Below the pieces are notes generated by a model. That model made no database searches, was not told the DNA's origin, and was given only the letters and a program-made list of their open reading frames with translations. From contig CADCIO010000002.1 in the NCBI GenBank assembly GCA_902801475.1, positions 1-64,000 on the forward strand: a stretch of DNA of 64,000 nt. Direction: 5' to 3'. Origin of the DNA: an uncultured Bacteroidales bacterium. GTDB taxonomy: Bacteria > Bacteroidota > Bacteroidia > Bacteroidales > Bacteroidaceae. Positions 18,285 to 27,389 of the stretch are shown here, in pieces; position 1 is the stretch's first letter, and each line of letters starts with the position of its first letter. The translations under genes were made by a program, and so were the position numbers.

Positions 18285-19218
18285 ATACATCATCAGCATG
18301 GCACTCCTGCTCTTGTCCATGTTTTCGTGGGCACAAGATGGGAAACTTGGGTATCAGTTTTTGCATATCCCTGTCAGCGCTCACTCTGCGGCATTGGGTG
18401 GTGCCAACATCAGCATTGTCGAGGATGATGCCAGTATGATGTGGACCAATGCGGCCATGTTGACAAATGTGTCCGATAATAGTATTATGCTGGGATACAA
18501 CTCCTACATCCGTTCCAGCAACCTGATGTCGGCTGGTTACACCAAGGCGATAGGGGAGAGAGGCACTTGGGCGTTGGGTGCTCAGATGCTGGACTATGGC
18601 AAGATGGATGAGACGGATGAGCAGGGTACTGTCATTGGAAGTTTCTCTGCCAAAGACCTGAATTTTCAGACTTCCTATTCTTATTTATTGAGTGATTACT
18701 GGAGTGGTGCCATTGTCGCCAAAGTTTTGTTGTGCAACTATGCCAACTATTCCAGCACTGCCCTTGGTGCTGATTTGGCATTGAATTACTTTGACGACGA
18801 GCATGGTTTCTCGTTTTCTGCTGTGGGTCGTAATTTGGGTGGAGAGATCAAGTCGCTCTACGACGATGGAAGCAAGCAGACGTTGCCGTTCGACTTGTCC
18901 TTTGGCTTGAGCAAGGATTTTGCCAATGCTCCCTTGCGTGTGTCGCTGACTGCCGATGATGTGACCCATTGGGACGATGTGAATTTCATCCAGCATTTCG
19001 TTTTGGGTGCGGACATCCTTCCATCCAAGAACACGTGGGTGGCACTGGGCTACAATTTTCGTCGCGCTCACGAGATGAAGGTGCAAGACAAGGCTCATTG
19101 GGCTGGTTTCAGCATTGGCGCAGGACTGAATGTAAAGAAATTTAAGGTGGGTGTCGCCTATGGCAAGTACCATATCGCCGCATCCTCCCTTGTAATAAAT
19201 GCAGCTTTTTCATTATGA
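18268..19218 (+). CDS. porQ: Type IX secretion system protein PorQ
   Basis: This 316-residue outer-membrane beta-barrel protein has a signal peptide ending S-W-A-Q. Conserved features near the start are [15 protein letters not shown] and W-T-N-A-A-M, characteristic of the PorP/PorQ-like barrel family, and it ends in an aromatic terminal strand (A-A-F-S-L). PorQ takes part in attaching T9SS cargo at the cell surface. Its place just before cmk and ispH matches other Bacteroidales as I recall. The stop overlaps the cmk start (ATGA). Confidence 0.88.
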   Translation: MRHLNKYIISMALLLLSMFSWAQDGKLGYQFLHIPVSAHSAALGGANISIVEDDASMMWTNAAMLTNVSDNSIMLGYNSYIRSSNLMSAGYTKAIGERGTWALGAQMLDYGKMDETDEQGTVIGSFSAKDLNFQTSYSYLLSDYWSGAIVAKVLLCNYANYSSTALGADLALNYFDDEHGFSFSAVGRNLGGEIKSLYDDGSKQTLPFDLSFGLSKDFANAPLRVSLTADDVTHWDDVNFIQHFVLGADILPSKNTWVALGYNFRRAHEMKVQDKAHWAGFSIGAGLNVKKFKVGVAYGKYHIAASSLVINAAFSL

Positions 19219-19928
19219 AGAAAATCATTATTGCGATAGATGGCCATTCGAGTTGCGGAAAGAGCACGATGGCCAAACAGTTGGCGAAAGAAATAGGTTA
19301 TGTGTATGTTGATACGGGTGCGATGTATCGTGCTGTCACGCTCTATGCGATGCGCAACGGTATGTATCCCGATGCAGGCATTCAGGAAGAAGCGTTGAAA
19401 GCCGCTATAGATGCTGGCAAGATCCTGATCACCTTCAGGTTCAATGCCGAGACCGGCCGTCCTGACACTTATCTGAATGGGGAGAAAGTGGAAGATGAAA
19501 TTCGTCAGATGGAGGTGAGCAACCGTGTGAGCCCTATTGCCGCTCTGCCCTTTGTGCGTGCTCTTTTGACTGAACAGCAGCAGGCGATGGGCAAGGAGAA
19601 GGGCATTGTGATGGACGGTCGTGACATCGGTACAGCCGTCTTTCCGCAGGCCGAGATGAAGGTTTTTGTCACAGCTTCTGCAAAAGTGCGTGCAGAACGT
19701 CGCTACAAAGAACTGTTGGAAAAGGCCAAGACGCAGGAAGAATTGGCAGCCCTGAATTTTGACGAGGTGTTGAAGAATGTGGAGGAGCGTGACTATATTG
19801 ACTCCCATCGCGAAGTGGCACCTCTCCGTCAGGCTGAGGACGCTTTGGTGTTGGACAACTCTAACATGACGCGTGAAGAACAAAGCGCTTGGCTTCTGGA
19901 GAAATATAAAGAAATCGTGGCAGAATAA
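19215..19928 (+). CDS. cmk: Cytidylate kinase
   Basis: This 237-residue protein has the P-loop G-H-S-S-C-G-K-S (10-17), [10 protein letters not shown] near 32-41, M-D-G-R-D-I-G-T near 134-141 and R-A-E-R-R-Y-K near 157. It phosphorylates CMP and dCMP. Length and motifs are standard. It is translationally coupled to porQ and followed 10 bases later by ispH. Confidence 0.96.
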   Translation: MKKIIIAIDGHSSCGKSTMAKQLAKEIGYVYVDTGAMYRAVTLYAMRNGMYPDAGIQEEALKAAIDAGKILITFRFNAETGRPDTYLNGEKVEDEIRQMEVSNRVSPIAALPFVRALLTEQQQAMGKEKGIVMDGRDIGTAVFPQAEMKVFVTASAKVRAERRYKELLEKAKTQEELAALNFDEVLKNVEERDYIDSHREVAPLRQAEDALVLDNSNMTREEQSAWLLEKYKEIVAE

Positions 19929-19938
19929 AAAGAGAACG

Positions 19939-20808
19939 ATGCTGATAGAGATTGACGAAGGGTCGGGCTTCTGCTTTGGTGTGACGACAGCCATCAAGAA
20001 GGCGGAGGAGGAACTGGCAAAGAGTGATTCGCTCTATTGCTTGGGTGACATTGTGCACAATGGTCGTGAGGTGGAGCGGTTGAAACGTATGGGCTTGATG
20101 ACGGTAGAGCACGCTGACCTCGAATCCCTGCACGACACCAAGATGCTCCTTCGGGCACATGGTGAGCCGCCACAGACTTACCAAACGGCCAAATCTCAAA
20201 ATATCAGTTTGATAGATGCCACATGTCCTGTGGTGCTCAATTTGCAGAAACGCATCCGTAAAGCATACGAGGCAGGAGGACAGATTGTCATCTACGGCAA
20301 GAATGGACACGCTGAGGTGGTGGGACTCGTGGGACAGACCGAAGGTACGGCTATCGTCATTGAGAGTTTGGAAGATGCCAAAAAACTGGACTTGAGTCGT
20401 GACATCCAACTGTTCTCTCAGACCACCAAATCCTTGGAGGGCTTCCGTGAAATCGTCAGTTACATTGAGGCACACATGCAAGAAGGTGCTCACTTCCAAT
20501 ATTTCGACACTATCTGTCGTCAGGTTGCTAATCGTATTCCCAACATCATGGAGTTTGCTTCGAAACACGATGTCATACTCTTTGTGTGTGGTAAGAAAAG
20601 TTCTAATGGAAAGGTGCTGTACAACCAGTGCTTGTCGGTCAATTCACGTACCTATATGATTGATGATCCTGCTGAGATTGATTACCAATGGTTTGAGGGC
20701 ATTGAATCTATTGGTATTTGTGGAGCGACCAGCACACCCAAGTGGCTGATGGAAGACTGTAAAAAGAGAATTGAAGAACAACTGATTGGTACAGGAGGAA
20801 AAGAATGA
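19939..20808 (+). CDS. ispH: 4-hydroxy-3-methylbut-2-enyl diphosphate reductase
   Basis: This 289-residue protein has the three iron-sulfur cysteines at 12 (G-F-C-F-G-V), 96 (D-A-T-C-P-V-V) and 193 (D-T-I-C-R-Q), together with A-H-G-E-P-P near 73 and G-A-T-S-T-P-K-W-L near the end. It catalyses the last step of the MEP isoprenoid pathway, making IPP and DMAPP. The ATG at 19939 gives the standard N-terminus. It overlaps the next gene by 4 bases. Confidence 0.96.
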   Translation: MLIEIDEGSGFCFGVTTAIKKAEEELAKSDSLYCLGDIVHNGREVERLKRMGLMTVEHADLESLHDTKMLLRAHGEPPQTYQTAKSQNISLIDATCPVVLNLQKRIRKAYEAGGQIVIYGKNGHAEVVGLVGQTEGTAIVIESLEDAKKLDLSRDIQLFSQTTKSLEGFREIVSYIEAHMQEGAHFQYFDTICRQVANRIPNIMEFASKHDVILFVCGKKSSNGKVLYNQCLSVNSRTYMIDDPAEIDYQWFEGIESIGICGATSTPKWLMEDCKKRIEEQLIGTGGKE

Positions 20809-21218
20809 GCAAGTTGGATTATGAAATCATTGAGTTGCCTAAGATTGTTGACCCACGGGGCAATCTGACGGTAGCTGAGCAGATGAAGAATGTGCCCTTC
20901 GACATCAAACGCGTCTATTGGACGTATGATGTGCCAGGTGGAGAGAGTCGTGGAGGACATGCCCACAAGGTGCTCTACCAGTTGGTGGTGGCGATGAGCG
21001 GCAGTTTCACAGTCACCCTCGACAATGGTGAAGAGCGTGAGACCATCCTGCTCAATCATCCTTGGCAAGGATTGCTCATCAAGCCTGGCATGTGGCGAAC
21101 CTTGGATGACTTTTCCAGTGGCGCGGTGTGTATGGTGCTCGCCTCTGAACTGTATGAAGAAGATGACTATATCTACGACTACGATGAGTTCTTAAACTAT
21201 AAAAGATGTTTGAAATAA
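20805..21218 (+). CDS. FdtA/QdtA-like sugar 3,4-ketoisomerase (cupin)
   Basis: This 137-residue RmlC-like cupin has V-D-P-R-G-N-L-T-V-A-E near 16-26 and G-G-H-A-H-K near 50, both typical of dTDP-4-oxo-6-deoxyglucose 3,4-isomerases, and P-W-Q-G-L-L-I-K-P-G-M-W near 86. With the aminotransferase two genes on, it would make a 3-amino-3,6-dideoxyhexose nucleotide used in surface glycans. Whether the product is the galacto or gluco isomer cannot be told from sequence. It overlaps ispH by 4 bases and the next gene by 13. Confidence 0.83.
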   Translation: MSKLDYEIIELPKIVDPRGNLTVAEQMKNVPFDIKRVYWTYDVPGGESRGGHAHKVLYQLVVAMSGSFTVTLDNGEERETILLNHPWQGLLIKPGMWRTLDDFSSGAVCMVLASELYEEDDYIYDYDEFLNYKRCLK

Positions 21219-22144
21219 GAAGATATACCCCAGCAGACAAACCGCTTTGGGACAAGTATGTGGCGAAAGCAAGGAACGCAACTTTCCTCTTCTATCGCGA
21301 CTATATGGACTACCATAGCGATCGCTTCGAAGACCATTCGTTGCTGTTCTTCGTGGGGCATCATCTTCACTCCATTCTGCCAGCCAACATCGTGGGCACG
21401 ATCCTCTATTCCCATCAGGGTTTAACCTATGGAGGTCTGCTGATGGACACAGAGGTTACTTCTGCTGATGTCATCCAGCTGTTCAAGGAACTCAATCCGT
21501 ATCTGCATCAATGCGGTATCCGTAAGGTGGTTTATAAACCCGTTCCGTGGGTCTATCACCAGTTGCCTTCTGAGGAAGATCTCTATCCGCTCTTCTGGAT
21601 TTGTAAGGCACGTTTGGTTACACGCGACATCGGCACGGTCATCTTCTTGCAGCAGCATCTGCGTTGGCGCAAAGACCGCCGACGTCGTTTGCGTCGGGCA
21701 CAAGAGGCTGGGGTAGAGGTGGTTCGTACTGACGATTTTACTCCCTTTTGGCAAGTGTTGGAGGAGAATCTGATGAATCGTCATCAGGTGCATCCTGTTC
21801 ATTCCTTGCAAGAGATGGAACTCCTCCACCAGCGTTTTCCCAAGAACATCATTCAGTACAATGCCTTTCTCAATGGGCAAATAGTAGCAGGTATGACCTT
21901 CTACGTGACACCTCAAGTGGTGCATGGTCAGTACTGCTCTTCTAATGATATTGGCAAAGAGTTTGGGGCTGTTGACGCTATCCACGATTACGTGATGCAT
22001 CACGATTTCCCAGACTACCCCTATATGGATTTCGGACGTTCGACCGAGGGCGACGGCTCCATCCTTAACGAAGGACTGGTGGCACAGAAAGAAGGCTTTG
22101 GTGGACGAACGATTTGTTATGACACTTACGAGTGGGACGTATGA
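21206..22144 (+). CDS. GNAT/FemAB-like acyltransferase
   Basis: This 312-residue soluble protein has a tandem GNAT fold of the FemAB/BioF2 type. Visible features are an N-terminal segment with F-L-F-Y-R-D-Y-M-D-Y, a basic R-W-R-K-D-R-R-R-R-L-R-R-A patch near 150-163, and a C-terminal G-A-V-D-A-I-H-D-Y and Y-M-D-F-G-R-S-T-E. The position between a ketoisomerase and a sugar aminotransferase suggests it acylates the amino group made there. It is not the hexapeptide-type acetyltransferase found in known fdt clusters. The substrate is inference. Confidence 0.72.
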   Translation: MFEIRRYTPADKPLWDKYVAKARNATFLFYRDYMDYHSDRFEDHSLLFFVGHHLHSILPANIVGTILYSHQGLTYGGLLMDTEVTSADVIQLFKELNPYLHQCGIRKVVYKPVPWVYHQLPSEEDLYPLFWICKARLVTRDIGTVIFLQQHLRWRKDRRRRLRRAQEAGVEVVRTDDFTPFWQVLEENLMNRHQVHPVHSLQEMELLHQRFPKNIIQYNAFLNGQIVAGMTFYVTPQVVHGQYCSSNDIGKEFGAVDAIHDYVMHHDFPDYPYMDFGRSTEGDGSILNEGLVAQKEGFGGRTICYDTYEWDV

Positions 22145-23283
22145 AGATACCCTATCTGGATTTGAAGGACGTGACGGCACTGCATCAAGCTGAGATCCAG
22201 CAGGCTGTGTCAGAGGTGGTAGGTAGCGGCTGGTACCTGCAAGGACGTGCTTTGCAGCAGTTCGAGCAGCACTATGCTGCCTATATTGGCACCCGTTTCT
22301 GTGTGGGTGTCGCAAACGGACTGGATGCCCTGACACTCACACTAAGAGCCTACAAGGAGATGGGACGTTTACATGAAGGTGATCAGGTTCTTGTGCCAGC
22401 CAACACATTCATTGCCACCGTCTTGGCCGTCACGGAAAATCAACTGATCCCCGTCTTTGTGGATGTGGATGCAGATACCCTTGATCTCAACCTCGAGTCA
22501 CTCGAATCATCCATCACGTCCAAGACCAAGGCGCTTATGCTTGTACACCTTTACGGACGCTGTACCTACAACGAACGCATCAAGACCTTGTGCGAGACCC
22601 ACAACCTCCTGCTCATCGAAGACAATGCCCAAGCTCACGGCTGTATCTACAAATCTGCCCAGCCAACACTCAACTGTCTACACTCAACTGTCAACTATAA
22701 AACCGGTTCCCTTGGTCATGCCGCCTGTCACAGTTTCTATCCAGGCAAGAACCTTGGCGCTTTAGGTGATGGAGGTGCTGTGACCACCAATGATGAGGCT
22801 TTGGCGCAGATGATATGTTCGATGGGCAACTACGGCTTTTCAGAGAAATATGTGGCCACCTACAAAGGGCGAAACAGCCGACTTGACGAGGTGCAGGCTG
22901 CTGTACTTGATGTGAAATTGAACTATCTTGACCAAGAGAATCAGAGGAGGATAGACATCGCGCGTACTTATTATAAATATATCAAGAACGAGAACGCGCG
23001 CCTGCCCAAGCTGATGGACAACGGCGACAACGTCTATCATATTTTCCCCGTCTTCACCTCCCACAGAGACCAACTGAAGCAACACTTGCAGGACAGAGGC
23101 ATCGGCACCCTCATCCATTACCCGATACCTCCTCACCTCCAAGGCTGCTATAAGGAATACAACAACCTTTCCCTGCCTGTCACAGAGCGACTTGCCAAAG
23201 AAGAACTGAGTTTGCCGCTTAATCCGACCATGACCGACGAAGAAGTGATGTACGTAGTGGAAACCCTAAACTCGCAATTCTAA
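22141..23283 (+). CDS. DegT/DnrJ/EryC1-family sugar aminotransferase
   Basis: This 380-residue PLP enzyme has G-S-G-W-Y-L-Q-G-R near 29, a D-N-A-Q-A-H-G motif near 161, and the PLP lysine in S-F-Y-P-G-K-N-L-G-A-L-G-D. It is FdtB/QdtB-like by context, aminating the 3-keto sugar made by the upstream cupin. An in-frame period-7 array at 22664-22698 encodes roughly P-T-L-N-C-L-H-S-T-V-N-Y inside the loop between the D-N-A-Q motif and the PLP lysine, an insertion absent from family members I know. It overlaps the upstream gene by 4 bases (ATGA). Confidence 0.88.
   Translation: MKIPYLDLKDVTALHQAEIQQAVSEVVGSGWYLQGRALQQFEQHYAAYIGTRFCVGVANGLDALTLTLRAYKEMGRLHEGDQVLVPANTFIATVLAVTENQLIPVFVDVDADTLDLNLESLESSITSKTKALMLVHLYGRCTYNERIKTLCETHNLLLIEDNAQAHGCIYKSAQPTLNCLHSTVNYKTGSLGHAACHSFYPGKNLGALGDGGAVTTNDEALAQMICSMGNYGFSEKYVATYKGRNSRLDEVQAAVLDVKLNYLDQENQRRIDIARTYYKYIKNENARLPKLMDNGDNVYHIFPVFTSHRDQLKQHLQDRGIGTLIHYPIPPHLQGCYKEYNNLSLPVTERLAKEELSLPLNPTMTDEEVMYVVETLNSQF
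22664..22698 (+). repeat. Period-7 array inside the aminotransferase gene
   Basis: Five heptamers: CAACACT, CAACTGT, CTACACT, CAACTGT, CAACTAT. On the coding strand it reads without a stop. Confidence 0.85.
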
Positions 23284-23302
23284 ACTCTCAACTATACAAC
23301 TA
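23268..23302 (+). repeat. Period-7 array between the aminotransferase gene and pfkA
   Basis: Heptamers TAAACTC, GCAATTC, TAAACTC, TCAACTA, TACAACT run over the aminotransferase stop and end at the pfkA ATG. Confidence 0.7.
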
Positions 23303-24282
23303 TGGCTGAAATCAAAACCATCGGAATCATCACCTCGGGCAATGATGCCCCAGGCATGAACAGCGCCATCCGTGCTGTCACTCGTGCTGCCATCTATAAC
23401 GGATTCAAAGTGAAAGCCATCTATTATGGCTACAAAGGACTCATCGAAGGAAACATCGTCGAGTTCCAGACTCAGAGCGTCAGCAACATCATCCAGTACG
23501 GAGGCACCATCCTCAAGTCCTCACCCTCCAAGGAGTTCAAGAATCCAGAGGGGCGTAAGAAGGCATACGAAAATCTTGTTAAGGAAGAGATTGACGCTCT
23601 CGTCGTTATTGGTGGTGACGGTACCATCCAAGGAGCACGCATCTTTGCACAGGAGTTCGACTTTCCTTGCATCGCTATTCCTGCTACTATCGACAATAAC
23701 CTCTGTGGTACAGATACTACCATCGGTTATGACACCGCACTCAACACCATCATGCAGACGGTCGATAAGATACGTGACACTGCCACTAGCCATTCACGCC
23801 TCTTCTTTGTCGAGGTGATGGGTGATGGTGCAGGTTTCCTGGCTCTCAACAGTGGTATAGCCTCTGGAGTTGAAGAAGCCATCGTGCCAACAGTGGAAGT
23901 TGAAGATGAACAACTTAAACATTTTATCCAAAAGGGATTTCGAAAGACAAAAGAATCATCCATTGTTCTTGTCGCAGCCAATGAAAAGACGGGTGGGGCC
24001 ATGCACTATGCCGAGCTGGCCAAGAATCAATATCCTGACCTTGATGTGCGCGTCTCTATCATCGGACATGCCCAGCGTGGAGGTCATCCAACGGCACACG
24101 ACCGCATCATCGCCAGTCGCATGGGAGCAGCTGCCATCCAGGCTATCCAGAAAGGATTGCGTAATGTGATGGTGGGTATCGACAATGACGAAATCGTCTA
24201 TGTGCCTTTCTCGCGAGCCATCAAGGAGAATCGAGCCATCGACCACAACCTGCTCGACATCCTCCACAATATCTCCATCTAA
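23302..24282 (+). CDS. pfkA: ATP-dependent 6-phosphofructokinase
   Basis: This 326-residue protein has G-N-D-A-P-G-M-N near 13, G-G-D-G-T-I-Q-G-A near 102, T-I-D-N-N-L near 129 and H-A-Q-R-G-G near 256. Gly-Asp-Gly in the second motif favours ATP over pyrophosphate as donor. It commits fructose-6-phosphate to glycolysis. The start directly abuts a period-7 array and a strong terminator follows. Confidence 0.94.
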   Translation: MAEIKTIGIITSGNDAPGMNSAIRAVTRAAIYNGFKVKAIYYGYKGLIEGNIVEFQTQSVSNIIQYGGTILKSSPSKEFKNPEGRKKAYENLVKEEIDALVVIGGDGTIQGARIFAQEFDFPCIAIPATIDNNLCGTDTTIGYDTALNTIMQTVDKIRDTATSHSRLFFVEVMGDGAGFLALNSGIASGVEEAIVPTVEVEDEQLKHFIQKGFRKTKESSIVLVAANEKTGGAMHYAELAKNQYPDLDVRVSIIGHAQRGGHPTAHDRIIASRMGAAAIQAIQKGLRNVMVGIDNDEIVYVPFSRAIKENRAIDHNLLDILHNISI

Positions 24283-24287
24283 ACACA

Positions 24288-24318
24288 AAAAGGGCAAGCG
24301 ACTGTCGCTTGTCCTTTT
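24288..24318. terminator. Bidirectional terminator between pfkA and the next gene
   Basis: The inverted repeat AAAGGGCAAGC/GCTTGTCCTTT, with one G-T pair, is flanked by A and T runs, so it can serve both converging genes. Confidence 0.85.
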
Positions 24319-24365
24319 GTTTTCCTTTTTTATAATTCCCCTTCAGCGGGCTTGCCGCAACCGAC

Positions 24366-24719
24366 TCACCACTCAAACTTGATTCCTGAGAACTTCCCAG
24401 GATAACGCGTCATAATCATATTAACCAGCTTGTAAACGAGATGCAGCTTCGTTTGTCTGCCAGGCGTGTAATTCTCGCGCCATGTCTGTTGGAAGCAGAC
24501 CTTTGACCCCTTCTCGTGCACATAGAACTTGATACGCTTATTGTCCTCATTCACATCCTGTTCCGTGTAGTGATAGATACAAGAGGCCTCAGCATTCCCA
24601 TGCACAGCCCTCAAACAATGATGCCACGTGTCGACCTTCTTTCCGCAGACATCGTCAAGAATCTCATTGGCAAGCTCAGCAGCAGCCTGCTCATTCTCTG
24701 TTTCTAACAAAATATTCAT
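24366..24719 (-). CDS. Hypothetical protein
   Basis: This 117-residue soluble protein has no signal peptide or membrane helix. An acidic first half (E-N-E-Q-A-A-A-E-L-A-N-E-I-L-D-D) with a W-H-H-C-L-R segment is followed by a basic, aromatic second half (V-C-F-Q-Q-T-W-R-E-N-Y-T-P-G-R). I recognise no family. A TAACTTTG promoter 43 bases upstream and a terminator at the 3' side argue that it is a real single gene. Confidence 0.65.
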   Translation of the reverse strand: MNILLETENEQAAAELANEILDDVCGKKVDTWHHCLRAVHGNAEASCIYHYTEQDVNEDNKRIKFYVHEKGSKVCFQQTWRENYTPGRQTKLHLVYKLVNMIMTRYPGKFSGIKFEW

Positions 24720-24762
24720 GTTTTGGTAACTTTAATACGTTGCAACGGTATTATATTCGATG

Positions 24763-24770
24763 CAAAGTTA
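24763..24770 (-). promoter_or_regulatory. -7 element for the hypothetical gene at 24366-24719
   Basis: TAACTTTG on the minus strand, 43 bases before the ATG. Confidence 0.55.
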
Positions 24771-24921
24771 CTATTTTCTTTCAGAACAAACGAAATATCT
24801 TACAAAAAAATCTCTTTTTACCCTCTTTTGTGCTCATTTCATCGTGCAGCTGTGCATAAAATATTTAAAAATAAACAACAGATTATGGCAAACAATCTCC
24901 CGCTTTTGTGTAACTATCAAC

Positions 24922-25332
24922 ATGAATTTGTGTAAGAAGTTGGGACTTGATGAGGACTTCTACTCGGTGAGCATTCCCCTTGGCGCCACCATTAACATGG
25001 ATGGTGCAGCCATCACCATCACGGTGATGACGTTGGCTGTGGCGCATACGGTGGGTGTGGATGTGTCGTTTACGTCTGCACTCTTCCTTTGTGTCATTGC
25101 CACCTTGGGGGCCTGTGGCGCGTCTGGTGTTGCTGGTGGCTCGTTGCTGCTGGTGCCTATGGCTTGTTCGTTCTTCAATATAGGTAACGACGTGGCAATG
25201 CAGGCTGTGGCTGTGGGGTTCATTATCGGTGTGATACAGGACAGTGTGGAAACAGCCCTCAATTCCAGCGGTGATGTCTTTCTTACCGCCACCGCAGATT
25301 ATTATGACAGGAAAAATAAAGAAAAAATGTGA
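24922..25332 (+). pseudogene. sstT: Truncated sstT (Na+/serine-threonine symporter), C-terminal part only
   Basis: From the ATG at 24922 the frame encodes 136 residues that match the last third of SstT, a dicarboxylate/amino acid:cation symporter. Motifs are [36 protein letters not shown] and [12 protein letters not shown]. Intact SstT has about 400 residues, so roughly the first 280 are missing. The open frame upstream of 24922 does not resemble the transporter. No promoter of the local type precedes it. It is best read as a deletion remnant. Confidence 0.85.
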
Positions 25333-25344
25333 TTATGAATAGTT

Positions 25345-25371
25345 TTTTCACTTTTCATTTTTCATTTTCAC
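25345..25371 (+). repeat. Period-7 array, unit TTTTCAT
   Basis: TTTTCAC, TTTTCAT, TTTTCAT, TTTCAC lie directly upstream of the riboswitch promoter. Confidence 0.55.
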
Positions 25372-25381
25372 ATAAAATTCG

Positions 25382-25389
25382 TACTTTTG
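25382..25389 (+). promoter_or_regulatory. -7 element for the cobalamin-riboswitch operon
   Basis: TACTTTTG immediately upstream of the riboswitch, placing the transcript start at the foot of helix P1. Confidence 0.6.
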
Positions 25390-25393
25390 CACC

Positions 25394-25608
25394 GCATTTG
25401 GTTCTCCCCCACATCAGAAATAGGGTGGTGTGGCGACGGAGCTAAGATGGGAATGGGGTGAAAATCTCCGACATTGCCCGATGCTGTGAGTCCTTATAAC
25501 AGGTTGCCAACAGTGTCACTGGAGTCAAAGCGGCGTCTGGCGGACAAGGCTTTGAAATCTTCGGGAAGGCCGCGCACTTGTAGGATGAGTCAGAAGACCT
25601 GCCAATGC
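25394..25608 (+). promoter_or_regulatory. Cobalamin riboswitch 1
   Basis: The core reads GGGAATGGGGTGAAAATC near 25450, the B12-box-like GTCACTGG near 25516, and AGTCAGAAGACCTGCC at the 3' end. GCATTTGG (25394-25401) pairs with CCAATGC (25602-25608) as helix P1. The class binds adenosyl- or methylcobalamin and usually turns expression off. The next gene in the same direction starts about 265 bases downstream with no terminator evident after P1, so the switch probably acts on translation or through the leader region at 25609-25873. Confidence 0.93.
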
Positions 25609-25637
25609 CATTAGCGACGTTTGTCTGCGGGATTACG

Positions 25638-25756
25638 GACGGCGTTTTACTGATACATTATTTAATAAAAAGATGAATTGCCGTGTGTCAGCCGTGCTGT
25701 ACCGAGAATGTCCTGTTTGAGGGTGTCCATGGGTGGTGTGTGCCTGCCAGACGGCG
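25638..25756 (+). promoter_or_regulatory. Candidate expression platform and 15-codon leader ORF
   Basis: GACGGCG occurs at 25638 and 25750, and GCCGT at 25680 lies between. Either copy could pair with it, giving two exclusive structures. A small ORF (25673-25720, M-N-C-R-V-S-A-V-L-Y-R-E-C-P-V) overlaps the central element. No homolog is known to me. This is structure reading by eye only. Confidence 0.3.
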
Positions 25757-25809
25757 GAGGAAGAAAATAAAAATCAAAAACATCATATCATTAAAGTGTT
25801 GTAAATGCC

Positions 25810-25839
25810 GAGTGCCCCAGCAGTGATGCTCGGGCACTC
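25810..25839 (+). promoter_or_regulatory. Hairpin just upstream of the DASS transporter start
   Basis: GAGTGCCC (25810-25817) pairs with GGGCACTC (25832-25839), and AGCA pairs with TGCT inside, around a GTGA loop. No T run follows, so it is more likely a translation-control or RNA-stability element than a terminator. It sits 34 bases before the likely ATG. Confidence 0.5.
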
Positions 25840-25873
25840 AAATATGAAATTTCTAATTAAAAACTATAGCTAT

Positions 25874-27379
25874 ATGTCCATTTTTAACAACAAACTGTTC
25901 CATCTTCACATGTTCCGCAAGCTGGAACCACAGAGAGGAGGTAAGTTCGTCAACAAGTTGTCGAACAGGTTTAACAACAAGGCGTTCATCGCTTCACTCA
26001 TCTCCATCATCGCGACGGTAATAGTGGCGTGTCTGCCTACGGAGAGCTTCGGCATCGATGGCCTGACGGTGGTGCAGCAGCGCATCATTGCCATCTTCGT
26101 GTTTGCTACGCTGATGTGGCTGACGGAGGCAATCCCTGCCTGGGCTACGTCGGTGTGCTTGATTTGCATGTTGCTGTTCGTCACGTCGGATAGTGCCTTG
26201 AGTTTCTATTCTTCAGGCTTGGAGAAGTCTGAACTGCTCAGCTACAAAGTGCTGATGGCAACATTTGCTGACCCTATCATCATTCTGTTCTTGGGTGGCT
26301 TCGTGTTGGCGATTGCTACGACGAAGAGTGGTCTGGACGTGGTGATGGCTCGTTATTTGCTGAAACCTTTCGGTAAAAAGAGTGAGGTGGTGCTTTTGGG
26401 CTTCATCCTCATTACGGGCTTGTTCTCTATGTTCATCAGTAATACGGCTACAGCAGCCATGATGCTTACGTTCCTGGCTCCTGTGTTCAAGGCACTTCCT
26501 GCTGACGGAAAGGGTCGTGTTGCCTTGACGTTGGCGATTCCATTGGGTGCCAATATTGGTGGTATCGGTACACCTATCGGTACACCTCCTAACATGATCG
26601 CGCTGAAGTATCTGAACGATCCAGAGGGTATGAACCTCAACATCGGCTTTGGCGAATGGATGATGTATATGGTGCCAATGACGCTCATTCTGCTGGTCTT
26701 CGGATGGTGGTTGCTGCTCAAACTCTTCCCCTTCAAGCAGAAGACGATTGAATTGAATATCGAAGGCAATATCCAGCACAACTGGCGTACGACGGTGGTC
26801 ATCATCACGTTCATCGTGACGATTCTCTTCTGGTTGCTCGACAAGGTGACGGGCGTGAATGCCAACACAGTAGCGATGCTTCCTATCGCTGTATTTGCTG
26901 CTACAGGTGTCATCACGGCAAAAGACCTTCAGGGAGTCAACTGGAGTGTGCTTTGGATGGTGGCAGGAGGTTTCGCTTTGGGTGTTGCGTTGAATGAGTC
27001 AGGTTTGGCTGAGAACGCAATCCAGAGCATTCCATTCGATAAATGGTCACCACTTGTGATTCTCATCATCGCCATGTTGGTGTGCTATGCGATGTCGAAC
27101 TTCATCAGCAACACAGCTACAACGGCATTGCTCGTACCTGTGCTCGCTGTGGTCTGCAAGGGTATGGGCGACCGTCTTGATAGCATTGGTGGTGTGACCA
27201 CGATGCTCATCGCCATTGCCATCACTGCGTCAGTGTCGATGTGTCTGCCTATCAGTACGCCTCCAAATGCCATTGCGCACTCAACTGGTTTGGTGAAGCA
27301 GAACGAGATGCTGAAGGTGGGTATCGTTATCGGCATCGTAGGTATGGTGCTGGGATACTTCACATTGCGTTTGATGTAA
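25874..27379 (+). CDS. DASS-family (SLC13) sodium/dicarboxylate transporter
   Basis: This protein has about 501 residues and many membrane helices. The two DASS signature repeats are present: S-N-T-A-T-A-A-M-M with P-I-G-T-P-P-N-M-I-A, and S-N-T-A-T-T-A-L-L with P-I-S-T-P-P-N-A-I-A-H-S-T-G. The SNT motifs bind sodium and the carboxylate, so succinate, fumarate or malate are likely substrates. The frame is open to 25805, but that start would place the leader hairpin inside the gene, so I choose ATG 25874 (25844 is also possible). It is the first gene behind cobalamin riboswitch 1 and 10 bases before the biotin carboxylase gene. Confidence 0.9.
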   Translation: MSIFNNKLFHLHMFRKLEPQRGGKFVNKLSNRFNNKAFIASLISIIATVIVACLPTESFGIDGLTVVQQRIIAIFVFATLMWLTEAIPAWATSVCLICMLLFVTSDSALSFYSSGLEKSELLSYKVLMATFADPIIILFLGGFVLAIATTKSGLDVVMARYLLKPFGKKSEVVLLGFILITGLFSMFISNTATAAMMLTFLAPVFKALPADGKGRVALTLAIPLGANIGGIGTPIGTPPNMIALKYLNDPEGMNLNIGFGEWMMYMVPMTLILLVFGWWLLLKLFPFKQKTIELNIEGNIQHNWRTTVVIITFIVTILFWLLDKVTGVNANTVAMLPIAVFAATGVITAKDLQGVNWSVLWMVAGGFALGVALNESGLAENAIQSIPFDKWSPLVILIIAMLVCYAMSNFISNTATTALLVPVLAVVCKGMGDRLDSIGGVTTMLIAIAITASVSMCLPISTPPNAIAHSTGLVKQNEMLKVGIVIGIVGMVLGYFTLRLM

Positions 27380-27389
27380 AATTGAATTT

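Noticed and set aside
24760-24921. Extension of the sstT fragment upstream of 24922
   Set aside because: The frame is open, but its residues do not resemble any part of the transporter, and it overlaps the promoter of the minus-strand gene.
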